Below are positions 57,364 to 64,000 of a DNA stretch of 64,000 nucleotides, one piece after another. The stretch comes from Thermopolyspora sp044507605 (lineage in GTDB: Bacteria > Actinomycetota > Actinomycetes > Streptosporangiales > Streptosporangiaceae), in contig JBIQJI010000014.1 of NCBI GenBank assembly GCA_044507605.1, positions 37,066 through 101,065 on the forward strand, in the 5' to 3' direction. A model generated the notes under the pieces. It was not told where the DNA came from. It saw only the letters and a list, made by a program, of their open reading frames with translations, and did not search any database. The translations under genes and the position numbers were made by a program. Positions within the stretch are counted from its first letter, which is position 1; every line of letters starts with the position of its first letter.

Positions 57364-58299
57364 CGCGGGCGCCTTCGCGCGGCGGGGCGGGTCGGGCAGC
57401 GGCATGCCGCGGGCCCGCCACAGCTCGCGCAGCCGGTCCGGGTAGTCGGTGACGATGCCCGACACGCCGAGGTCGATGAGCCGCCCGGCCTCCTCCGGGT
57501 CGTTCACGGTCCACACCACCACCGGCATGCCGCGCAGATCGGCGCAGGTCATGAGCATCGCGTCGACCAGGTGCCGGTCGGGCGACAGGGTGGTGGCCCC
57601 GGCGGCCTCGGCCACGGCCGCCAGGTCGTCGTCGAAGTCGAGGGGGTCCAGGCCGCCCAGCCACTCGCGGTGCCGCGTGGCCTTCTCGATGAGGGCGAAC
57701 CGCGGCGTGCGCGGGGCCAGCCGCCGGGCGGCGTCGAGGACGCGCCAGTCGAACGACAGCAGCGCGCAGCCGTCGAGCCGGTCGTGGCGGGCCAGCTCGG
57801 CCACCACCAGCTCGGTGAACGCCTCGGGGTCGCCGGCCAGGTCGGGCCGCCCCGGATGCGACTTCAGCTCGACGTGCAGCCGCACCTGGTCGGCGCCGTA
57901 GGCGTTGACCAGGCCCAGCACGGCGCCCAGGGTCGGCATCCGGGTGCCGGGCAGCGGCACCTGGGTCTCGGCGTACGGGTCGCCGGGCCGCGTGGGGCGC
58001 CGTGTGCCGACGTCGAGCGTGCGCAGCCTGGCCAGGTCGAGGCTGCGGATCGGGCGGCCGACGTACGGGTACAGCGCGTCCCCGGGCATGGCCGGGCCCG
58101 TGTCGGCGCTCGTCACCGGCGACACGGTCAGGTCGTGGGTGAGCACGAGCTGCCGGTCGGCGGTCAGCGCGACATCGAACTCGAGCGCGTCGACCCCGAT
58201 CTCCAGCGCGAACGCCAGCCCCGGCAGTGTGTTCTCGGGGCGCAGCCCGCGCGCCCCCCGGTGCCCGTGTAACTCGACCCGTCGTCCCCGCACGCTCAT
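57274..58299 (-). CDS. Glycerophosphodiester phosphodiesterase
   Basis: A 341-aa TIM-barrel enzyme that hydrolyses glycerophosphodiesters to glycerol 3-phosphate and an alcohol. Catalytic elements are HGHRGARGLRPENTLPGLAF (near 11-30), EFDVALTADRQLVLTHD and HVELKSHP for the metal site, and VVVWTVNDPEEAGRLIDLGV. There is no signal peptide. The domain ends near residue 305 (DYPDRLRELW); the last 35 residues are encoded antisense to the corA C-terminus and may have no function. TAGGGT (58308-58313, minus strand) precedes the ATG by eight bases, suggesting a leaderless mRNA. Confidence 0.9.
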   Translation of the reverse strand: MSVRGRRVELHGHRGARGLRPENTLPGLAFALEIGVDALEFDVALTADRQLVLTHDLTVSPVTSADTGPAMPGDALYPYVGRPIRSLDLARLRTLDVGTRRPTRPGDPYAETQVPLPGTRMPTLGAVLGLVNAYGADQVRLHVELKSHPGRPDLAGDPEAFTELVVAELARHDRLDGCALLSFDWRVLDAARRLAPRTPRFALIEKATRHREWLGGLDPLDFDDDLAAVAEAAGATTLSPDRHLVDAMLMTCADLRGMPVVVWTVNDPEEAGRLIDLGVSGIVTDYPDRLRELWRARGMPLPDPPRRAKAPALQPAVAAERPVEQRAGDRHDREDRRVAED

Positions 58300-58353
58300 G
58301 GCCCGCAACCCTATCCGGCCCGGCAGCCCGAAACCGGGAAGCCGGGCCGATGG

Positions 58354-59637
58354 TCAGATCAGCGGACGGATCGACAGGGTCTGCGTGCGGCCGGGGCCCA
58401 CGCCGATCGCCGAGATCGGCGTGTCGGTCATCTCCTCGATCGCGCGCACGTACGCCTGGGCGTTGGGCGGCAGGTCGTCGAACGACTTGGCCTCGGTGAT
58501 GTCATCGTCCCAGCCGGGGAACTCCTCGTAGATGGGCGTGGCGTGGTGGAACTCGGTCTGCGTCATCGGGATCTCGTCGTGCCGCACCCCGTCGATGTCG
58601 TACGCCACGCACACCGGGATGCGCTCCAGGCCAGACAGCACGTCGAGCTTGGTGAGGAAGAAGTCGGTGAGGCCGTTGACGCGCGTGGCGTAGCGCGCGA
58701 TGACGGCGTCGAACCAGCCGCAGCGCCGGTTGCGGCCCGTGGTCACGCCGTACTCGCCGCCGGTGCTGCGCAGCCGGTCGCCCATCTCGTCGAGCAGCTC
58801 GGTGGGGAACGGCCCGGCCCCGACGCGCGTGGTGTAGGCCTTGAGGATGCCGATGATCCTGGTCAGCCGGTTCGGCGGGATGCCCGAGCCCGAGCACGCC
58901 CCGCCGCTGGTGGGCGAGCTGGACGTCACGAACGGGTAGGTGCCGTGGTCGATGTCGAGCAGGGTGCCCTGGCCGCCCTCCAGCAGCACCACCTTGTCCT
59001 CGTCGAGCGCCTTGGCCAGTGCCAGCGAGGTGTCGGCGATGTGCGGCTTGAGCCGCTCGGCGTACCCGAGGTACTCCTCCACGGTGCGCTCGGCGTCGAT
59101 GCCGCGCCGGTTGTAGACCTTGGTCAGCACCTGGTTCTTCTCGTTCAGCGCGACATCGATCTTCTTGCGCAGGATGCCCGGGTCGAGCAGGTCCTGCACC
59201 CGCACGCCCATGCGGGCGATCTTGTCGCCGTAGGCCGGGCCGATGCCGCGGCCGGTGGTGCCGATGCGGGCCTTGCCGAGGTAGCGCTCGGTGACCCGGT
59301 CGAGGGCCTTGTGGTGCGGCATGATCAGGTGGGCGTCGGCCGAGATCAGCAGGCGGTCGCAGGAGATGCCGCGCTCGGCCAGGCCGTCGATCTCGCCCAG
59401 GAGCACGCCCGGGTCGATGACGACGCCGTTGCCGATGACCGGGATCACGTCGGGTGACAGCACGCCGGTGGGCAGCAGATGCAGCGCATACTTCTGGTCG
59501 CCGATCACGACCGTGTGCCCGGCGTTGTTGCCCCCCTGGTATCGCACGACGTAGTCGACTTCGCCACCGAGCAGATCGGTGGCCTTGCCCTTGCCCTCAT
59601 CGCCCCACTGGGCGCCCACGAGAACGACAGCCGGCAT
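58354..59637 (-). CDS. purA: Adenylosuccinate synthetase
   Basis: A 427-aa GTP-dependent enzyme joining IMP and aspartate in AMP synthesis. The opening VVLVGAQWGDEGKGKATDLL, QGGNNAGHTVV, IGTTGRGIGPAY with the conserved Arg, LEGGQGTLLDIDHGTYPFVT, TGRNRRCGWFDAV and VTTGRNRRCG-type active-site pieces are all present. GGAGAG precedes ATG 59637. It follows the DUF3151 and fbaA genes on the same strand, the usual actinobacterial order. Confidence 0.97.
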   Translation of the reverse strand: MPAVVLVGAQWGDEGKGKATDLLGGEVDYVVRYQGGNNAGHTVVIGDQKYALHLLPTGVLSPDVIPVIGNGVVIDPGVLLGEIDGLAERGISCDRLLISADAHLIMPHHKALDRVTERYLGKARIGTTGRGIGPAYGDKIARMGVRVQDLLDPGILRKKIDVALNEKNQVLTKVYNRRGIDAERTVEEYLGYAERLKPHIADTSLALAKALDEDKVVLLEGGQGTLLDIDHGTYPFVTSSSPTSGGACSGSGIPPNRLTRIIGILKAYTTRVGAGPFPTELLDEMGDRLRSTGGEYGVTTGRNRRCGWFDAVIARYATRVNGLTDFFLTKLDVLSGLERIPVCVAYDIDGVRHDEIPMTQTEFHHATPIYEEFPGWDDDITEAKSFDDLPPNAQAYVRAIEEMTDTPISAIGVGPGRTQTLSIRPLI

Positions 59638-59694
59638 GGTGTTGTCTCTCCTGTGTGTGCGTCCGCGTTCCCCTCGCCGCGCAGACCAGGACAA

Positions 59695-59722
59695 AGCCCC
59701 CGGCGCAAGCGCGACAGGGGCT
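59695..59722 (-). terminator. Hairpin between DUF3151 and purA
   Basis: AGCCCC (59695-59700) pairs with GGGGCT (59717-59722), and GCGC (59703-59706) with GCGC (59709-59712) inside. It lies just after the DUF3151 stop on the minus strand and may partly terminate that transcript before purA. Confidence 0.45.
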
Positions 59723-59753
59723 CTTGCACACCGAGACTACCCGAGGCGGGCGA

Positions 59754-60173
59754 TTAACGCCCGTTCAGGACCTCGGCGGCCTTCGGGTCGCTGTCGCGCA
59801 GGAACTGCGCACAACGCTCCGCCTCGTCCTTTTCGCCGATCGCCTGGGCCGCCCGCGCGAGCGCGTGCAGGCAGCGCAGGAAGCCGCGGTTGGGCTCGTG
59901 GTCCCAGGGGATCGGGCCGTGCCCCTTCCACCCGGCCCGGCGCAGCTGATCGAGCCCGCGATGGTACCCGGTGCGGGCGAACGCATAAGAGGTGACGGCG
60001 TGCCCGGCGGCGAAGTACTCGTCGGCGAGCGCGGCCCAGGCCGCGGAGTACGCGGGAAAACGAGCGGCCACGTCGGCGGCATGGGCCCCCGACTCGAGGG
60101 CACGCCTGGCCTCGGGCACGTCGGCCAGGTAAGTGGGGGGTGGACCGGCCAGGAGGTTCTCATGCGTATCCAT
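59754..60173 (-). CDS. DUF3151 protein
   Basis: A 139-aa helical, TPR-like cytosolic protein conserved in actinobacteria between fbaA and purA. Characteristic stretches are AAWAALADEYFAAGHAVTSY, AFARTGYHRGLDQLRRAGWK and GPIPWDHEPNRGFLRCLHAL. No function is established. It starts 113 bases downstream of fbaA. Confidence 0.9.
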   Translation of the reverse strand: MDTHENLLAGPPPTYLADVPEARRALESGAHAADVAARFPAYSAAWAALADEYFAAGHAVTSYAFARTGYHRGLDQLRRAGWKGHGPIPWDHEPNRGFLRCLHALARAAQAIGEKDEAERCAQFLRDSDPKAAEVLNGR

Positions 60174-60286
60174 GAATTAGTCATACCTCGCCCATGTCGG
60201 GCGTGAACGTCTCCGATCTGTGATCTGAGACCGAATATGGACACGTACCTCGCTCGCCGGTCCGGCGTCCGCGCGTCAGCGATGCG

Positions 60287-61309
60287 TCAGCGGTTCCTGG
60301 TGCCCGCCGACTTGAGGTTCTCACAGGCGGTGACGACGCGTGCCGCCATCGCCGCCTCGGCGGCCTTGCCGTACGACCGCGGGTCGTAGGTCTTCTTGTT
60401 GCCGACCTCGCCGTCGACCTTCAGCACGCCGTCGTAGTTCTTGAACATGTGGTCGGCGATCGGCCGGGTGAAGGCGTACTGCGTGTCGGTGTCGATGTTC
60501 ATCTTCACCACGCCGTACGAGATCGCCTCGTGGATCTCCTCCAGCAGCGAGCCCGAGCCGCCGTGGAACACCAGGTCGAACGGCTTGTCCTTGCCGTACT
60601 TGGCGCCGACCGCCTCCTGGATGTCCTTGAGCACGCTCGGCCGCAGCTTCACGTGGCCCGGCTTGTAGACGCCGTGCACGTTGCCGAAGGTCGCCGCGAG
60701 CATGTACCGGCCGCGCTCGCCCAGGCCGACGGCCTCGGCGGTCGCCAGGGCGTCGCCGGCCGTGGTGTACAGCTTCTCGTTGATCTCGCCGACGATGCCG
60801 TCTTCCTCGCCGCCGACGACGCCGATCTCCATCTCCATGATCACGCGGGCCTCGGCGCACTTGTCGATCAGCTCGGCCGCGATGGAGAGGTTCTCGTCGA
60901 GCGGCACGGCCGAGCCGTCCCACATGTGCGACTGGAACAGCGGCTCCTGGCCGCGCTTCACCCGCTCACGGGAGATCTCGATCAGCGGTCGCATGAAGCC
61001 GTCGAGCTTGTTCTTCGGGCAGTGGTCGGTGTGCAGCGCCACCGTCACGGGATACTTGTCGGCCACCACTCGGGCGTACTCGGCGAGCGCGGTCGCGCCC
61101 ACCACCATGTCCTTCACCGTGCTGCCCGACAGGTACTCCGCACCGCCCGTCGACACCTGCACGATGCCGTCGCTCTCGGCCTCGGCGAAGCCGCGCAGCG
61201 CGGCGTTCAGCGTCTGGGACGACGTCACGTTGATCGCCGGGTAGGCGAACCCGCCGGCCTTGGCCCGGTCGAGCATCTCGGCGTACGCCTCTGGCGTTGC
61301 GATGGGCAT
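60287..61309 (-). CDS. fbaA: Class II fructose-bisphosphate aldolase
   Basis: A 340-aa zinc-dependent glycolytic and gluconeogenic aldolase. The start is MPIATPEAYAEMLDRAKAGG. Zinc ligands lie in VALHTDHCPKNK, EMEIGVVGGEEDG, AATFGNVHGVYKPGHVKL and LVFHGGSGS; MNIDTDTQYAFTRPI binds the phosphate. The length fits class IIA enzymes. GAGGAGA stands before the ATG. The upstream gap has repeated GGGATGA boxes. Confidence 0.97.
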   Translation of the reverse strand: MPIATPEAYAEMLDRAKAGGFAYPAINVTSSQTLNAALRGFAEAESDGIVQVSTGGAEYLSGSTVKDMVVGATALAEYARVVADKYPVTVALHTDHCPKNKLDGFMRPLIEISRERVKRGQEPLFQSHMWDGSAVPLDENLSIAAELIDKCAEARVIMEMEIGVVGGEEDGIVGEINEKLYTTAGDALATAEAVGLGERGRYMLAATFGNVHGVYKPGHVKLRPSVLKDIQEAVGAKYGKDKPFDLVFHGGSGSLLEEIHEAISYGVVKMNIDTDTQYAFTRPIADHMFKNYDGVLKVDGEVGNKKTYDPRSYGKAAEAAMAARVVTACENLKSAGTRNR

Positions 61310-61333
61310 CGGTCATCTCCTCGAAAGGTGTCA

Positions 61334-61435
61334 GGGATGAGAAAAGTATCGTCTTCGCCAGTATCCCGAAGTCGGGCCGGGATGAGAAAGACACGCCGGT
61401 CGCGTCGCGGCGTCCGGTGTTCACTCCGGGATGAA
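61334..61435. repeat. GGGATGA direct repeats upstream of fbaA and dedA
   Basis: GGGATGAGAAA occurs at 61334-61344 and 61379-61389, 45 bases apart, and GGGATGAA at 61428-61435. GTATCCC at 61361-61367 is a partial inverted copy. They occupy the divergent region of fbaA and dedA and may bind a regulator of either. Confidence 0.4.
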
Positions 61436-61459
61436 TCGTGACGGGTAGGCTCTGCCGTG

Positions 61460-62161
61460 ATGGACGCGCTTTTCAACCTACTCGACCCGCAATGGTGGCT
61501 GAGCATGCTCGGCGCCTTCGCGACGGTCGGTGTGATTTTGATCATTTTTGCCGAGACCGGGCTGCTCTTCGGCTTCTTCCTGCCCGGCGACTCCATGCTG
61601 GTCGCGGCCGGCATCTTCAGCGTGGCCGGGGCCGCCGACGATCTCGGCATCGCGCCGCTGTCGCTGCCCGGGCTCCTCATCGGCGCGCCCATCGCGGCGG
61701 TCGCCGGCGCGCAGCTGGGTCACCTACTCGGCGCGAGGTTCGGCCGCAAGCTGTTCGACAGACCCGACTCGCGGCTGTTCAAGCGCAAACATGTCGACAA
61801 GGCCGAGCACTATTTTGAAAAGTTCGGCCCGTCGCGCGCCGTGGTGCTCGCGAGGTTCGTGCCCGTCGTGCGCACGTTCCTCAACCCGGTGGCGGGGATG
61901 CTCGGCATGGACACGCGCAGGTTCCTGCTGTGGAACGTGCTCGGCGGCGTGGCGTGGGTCGAGGCCATGCTGCTGTTCGGCAGGTTCGTGGGCAGCAAGG
62001 TCGACAACATCGACCGCTACATCCTGCCCGGGGTCTTCGTCGTCGTGCTGATCTCCCTGATCCCCATCGTCATCGAGGTGATCAAGAACCGCAGGGGCGG
62101 CGGAGCGGACGGCCCCGTGCGGGTGCCCGAGCCGACCGGCAGGCACCGCCGCCGGCCGTAG
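61460..62161 (+). CDS. DedA-family membrane protein
   Basis: A 233-aa protein of the DedA/VTT superfamily with about five hydrophobic segments. The family signatures are FAETGLLFGFFLPGDSMLVA and VVLARFVPVVRTFLNPVAGM, followed by the re-entrant helix region FLLWNVLGGVAWVEAMLLFG. Relatives flip undecaprenyl phosphate or phospholipids across the membrane. TAGGCT (61446-61451) lies eight bases before this ATG and five before an in-frame GTG at 61457, so a leaderless start is likely; the two starts differ by one residue. Confidence 0.9.
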   Translation: MDALFNLLDPQWWLSMLGAFATVGVILIIFAETGLLFGFFLPGDSMLVAAGIFSVAGAADDLGIAPLSLPGLLIGAPIAAVAGAQLGHLLGARFGRKLFDRPDSRLFKRKHVDKAEHYFEKFGPSRAVVLARFVPVVRTFLNPVAGMLGMDTRRFLLWNVLGGVAWVEAMLLFGRFVGSKVDNIDRYILPGVFVVVLISLIPIVIEVIKNRRGGGADGPVRVPEPTGRHRRRP

Positions 62162-62167
62162 GCCCGC

Positions 62168-62704
62168 TCAGCTCAGGCCCAGATCGGCGAGGGTGTAGGC
62201 GGTGCGGTAGGGCAGACCGGTCTGCGCGATCGCGGCGGCGGCGCCCCTGTCGACGACGGTGGCCACCCCGGCCACCGTGGCCCCGGCCTCGCGCAGCGCC
62301 TCGACGGCGGTGAGCACCGAGCCGCCCGTCGTCGAGGTGTCCTCGACCGCCAGCACGCGACGCCCCGCCACGTCGGGGCCTTCGATGCGGCGCTGCAGCC
62401 CGTGCGCCTTGCCGGCCTTGCGCACCACGAACGCGTCGAGCGAGCGGCCACCGGCCGCCGCCGCGTGCAGCATGGCCGTCGCCACCGGGTCGGCGCCGAG
62501 GGTCAGGCCGCCGACGGCGTCGTAGTCGAGGTCGGCGGTCACGTCGAGCATCACCCGGCCCACGAGCGGCGCGGCCGTGCCGTCGAGCGTGATGCGGCGC
62601 AGGTCGACGTACCAGTCGGCCTCCCGGCCCGATGACAGCACCACCCTGCCGTGCACGACGCCCTTGCGCTTGATCTGGGCCAGCAGGTCCTCGCGATCGC
62701 TCAT
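62168..62704 (-). CDS. pyrE: Orotate phosphoribosyltransferase
   Basis: A 178-aa enzyme converting orotate and PRPP to OMP in pyrimidine synthesis. It has DWYVDLRRITLDG, GGLTLGADPVATAMLHAAA, VRKAGKAHGLQRRIEG and the PRPP-binding VLAVEDTSTTGGSVLTAVEA. TACGCT (62713-62718, minus strand) lies eight bases before the ATG with no ribosome binding site, suggesting a leaderless mRNA. It converges on dedA six bases away. Confidence 0.95.
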   Translation of the reverse strand: MSDREDLLAQIKRKGVVHGRVVLSSGREADWYVDLRRITLDGTAAPLVGRVMLDVTADLDYDAVGGLTLGADPVATAMLHAAAAGGRSLDAFVVRKAGKAHGLQRRIEGPDVAGRRVLAVEDTSTTGGSVLTAVEALREAGATVAGVATVVDRGAAAAIAQTGLPYRTAYTLADLGLS

Positions 62705-62857
62705 GGTGACCAAGCGTAAGGGGCGGCCGGACGCGCCCGCGACGGCGGGGGGCGGCTGAATCGTCGATGGCCGAGAGGTAACAGCGGGGTCGCGGTTTAA
62801 CCATGGCGAGGGCTGCGGAATGAAGGGCTGGTAACGTTCCGTAGCTACGAGGGTGCG

Positions 62858-64000
62858 ATGCGTGTGGTATCTCGGCAAAGTGACGCAGATCTGCTCGACG
62901 CGATCCGCAACGGCGACCCCGAACCGTACGGCGTGCTCCAGGAGCGCCACGCCCCCGCGGCCTTGGCGCTCGCCCGATGGCTGCTCCCCGACCCCGTCGA
63001 GGCCGAGGCGGCGGTCGCCAGGACGTTCGCCACGGTGCTGCAGCTCATCAGGCGCGGCCGTGGCCCCGAGTCGGCGTTCCGGCCCTACCTGCTGACCGCG
63101 CTGCGGCTCACCATCGCCGGCGAGGCCGACGGGGCCGACCCCGCCCGCCCCTACGTCGATCCGGCCCTCGCCGGCATCGAGCGCTCGCTGATGGCCCGCA
63201 CGTTCTTCGCCATGCCCGAGCGCTGGCGGCTCGTGCTGTGGCACACCGAGGTCGAGGGCGCCGCCCCCGAGGACGTCGCGCCGCTGCTCGGGCTGCCGCC
63301 CGAAGGGGTCACCGCGCTCGCCGGGCGGGCCCGCGACGGGCTGCGCCGCGCCTACCTGCAGGCCCACATGCCGGAGGCGCGGGTGGCGGCCTGCCGCCGC
63401 GCCCTCGGCGCGATGGGCGGGCACCTGCGCGGCACGCTGCCGCCGAAGGAATGCCGCTGGGTCACCGAGCACCTGCGCCGCTGCGCCGCCTGCAAGATCG
63501 TGCGCACCGAGCTGTCGGACGTGGACCGCGCCCTGCACGTCGTCATCGGGCCGCTCATCGCCGGGCCCGCCATCGGGGCGTACCTGGAGGCGCTGGGCCG
63601 CGCACGGCACCGCCCCCAGCGGGGCGTCGCCGCCTGGTGGCGGCACCTGCCGGCCTGGCAGGCCGGTCTCGCGGCGGCCGCGCTGGCGGCCGTGCTGTTC
63701 CTGCTGGTGCCGACGGTCCTGCTGGCCAGCAGCAGCGCCCCGGCGGCCGGGCCGGGGCGCGCCGCCGCCCCGGAACCGGCCCCGCTGCCGCCCGTGGCCC
63801 CCGACGGCCCCCGGCTCGACCCCCAGCGGGTGCCGAAGCCGCCGGGCCGCCCGATGAGCCCGGTGGCGCGGACCGGCGGCATCGGGCCCGGCGGCATCGG
63901 CGTGGGGGCCCTCGGCCCGGGCGGCCACGGCCGGGGAAACCTCGGCGGCATGACGCCGATCGCCGGGGCCCGGCCGGCCCGGCTGGCCGCCGCGGTCGAG
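62858..64000 (+). CDS. Sigma-factor-like protein with zinc-finger and membrane helix (3-prime truncated by window)
   Basis: An open frame of 381 codons runs off the right edge. Residues 1-90 resemble sigma-70 region 2 (SDADLLDAIRNGDPEPYGVL, ARTFATVLQLIRRGRG); about 110-165 resembles region 4 (AMPERWRLVLWHTEVEGAAP, VAPLLGLPPEGVTALAGRAR). Near 205-225 follows the zinc anti-sigma signature HxxxCxxC in TEHLRRCAACKIVRTELSDV, then one membrane helix near 268-290 (GLAAAALAAVLFLLVPTVLL) and a Pro/Gly-rich exported part. GAGGG lies before ATG 62858; TAACGT (62832-62837) is a likely -10 box. It looks like an ECF-type sigma factor fused to its own anti-sigma domain. Confidence 0.78.
   Translation, partial: MRVVSRQSDADLLDAIRNGDPEPYGVLQERHAPAALALARWLLPDPVEAEAAVARTFATVLQLIRRGRGPESAFRPYLLTALRLTIAGEADGADPARPYVDPALAGIERSLMARTFFAMPERWRLVLWHTEVEGAAPEDVAPLLGLPPEGVTALAGRARDGLRRAYLQAHMPEARVAACRRALGAMGGHLRGTLPPKECRWVTEHLRRCAACKIVRTELSDVDRALHVVIGPLIAGPAIGAYLEALGRARHRPQRGVAAWWRHLPAWQAGLAAAALAAVLFLLVPTVLLASSSAPAAGPGRAAAPEPAPLPPVAPDGPRLDPQRVPKPPGRPMSPVARTGGIGPGGIGVGALGPGGHGRGNLGGMTPIAGARPARLAAAVE

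Overview
The window is very GC-rich and gene-dense, and its content points to a filamentous actinomycete. Markers are an SCO5389-family protein, two LytR-CpsA-Psr (LCP) proteins, a WhiJ-type regulator with a DUF397 partner and an ATP-binding anti-sigma-like protein, a subtilisin-inhibitor-like secreted protein, DUF3151, and the conserved order purA - DUF3151 - fbaA - dedA - pyrE. A Streptosporangiales member such as Nonomuraea or Streptosporangium is my best guess, but the sequence alone does not fix the genus. No rRNA, tRNA, CRISPR array or intact insertion sequence is visible.

Layout. 1-2.9 kb: an aminotransferase and a divergent LysR regulator, then an SCO5389-family gene behind a Zur/Fur-like box. 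3-8.3 kb: a membrane Ser/Thr kinase and a complete sulfate ABC importer (binding lipoprotein, CysT, CysW, CysA). 8.3-15.8 kb: an LCP protein, an SSI-like protease inhibitor with a long acidic tail, a cytochrome P450 with a pentapeptide-repeat insertion, an MFS transporter, a second MFS gene broken by one missing base, and a zinc-ribbon metallo-beta-lactamase-fold protein. 16-24.7 kb: a second LCP gene, then a tight run encoding a three-subunit PaoABC-like molybdenum aldehyde oxidoreductase, a FUSC-type exporter and 6-phosphogluconate dehydrogenase.

24.6-33.2 kb is the accessory region. The last 35 bases of gnd are repeated perfectly 1,174 bases downstream. Between the copies lie a startless gene fragment, an unknown gene and a scrap of a DUF4143 ATPase gene. 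Beyond them are a CHAP/FG-GAP secreted protein with a long inverted repeat upstream, an AraC regulator, an intact DUF4143 ATPase next to six 23-base degenerate tandem repeats, the WhiJ/DUF397/ATPase trio around an array of GTAGC half-sites, and an FxLD-type PIMT-like methyltransferase without an obvious precursor peptide.

33-49.4 kb: an acetyltransferase, an Lrp regulator, a flavin monooxygenase, an orphan hypF, and a surface-glycan locus (wecB and wecC for UDP-ManNAcA, three glycosyltransferases, a membrane-anchored DUF4434 protein), followed by an NrtR-like regulator and a hisC-type aminotransferase. 49.5-54.2 kb: a proline-rich small protein, a lipoprotein with an internally duplicated domain, an unusual regulator and murA. 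54.6-64 kb is housekeeping: purD, corA, a glycerophosphodiesterase, purA, DUF3151, fbaA, dedA and pyrE. At the right edge a sigma-factor-like protein with a built-in zinc anti-sigma motif and a membrane segment runs off the window.

Eleven genes have a TANNNT -10 hexamer ending 6-8 bases before an ATG or GTG and no Shine-Dalgarno sequence, so leaderless transcription appears common here.
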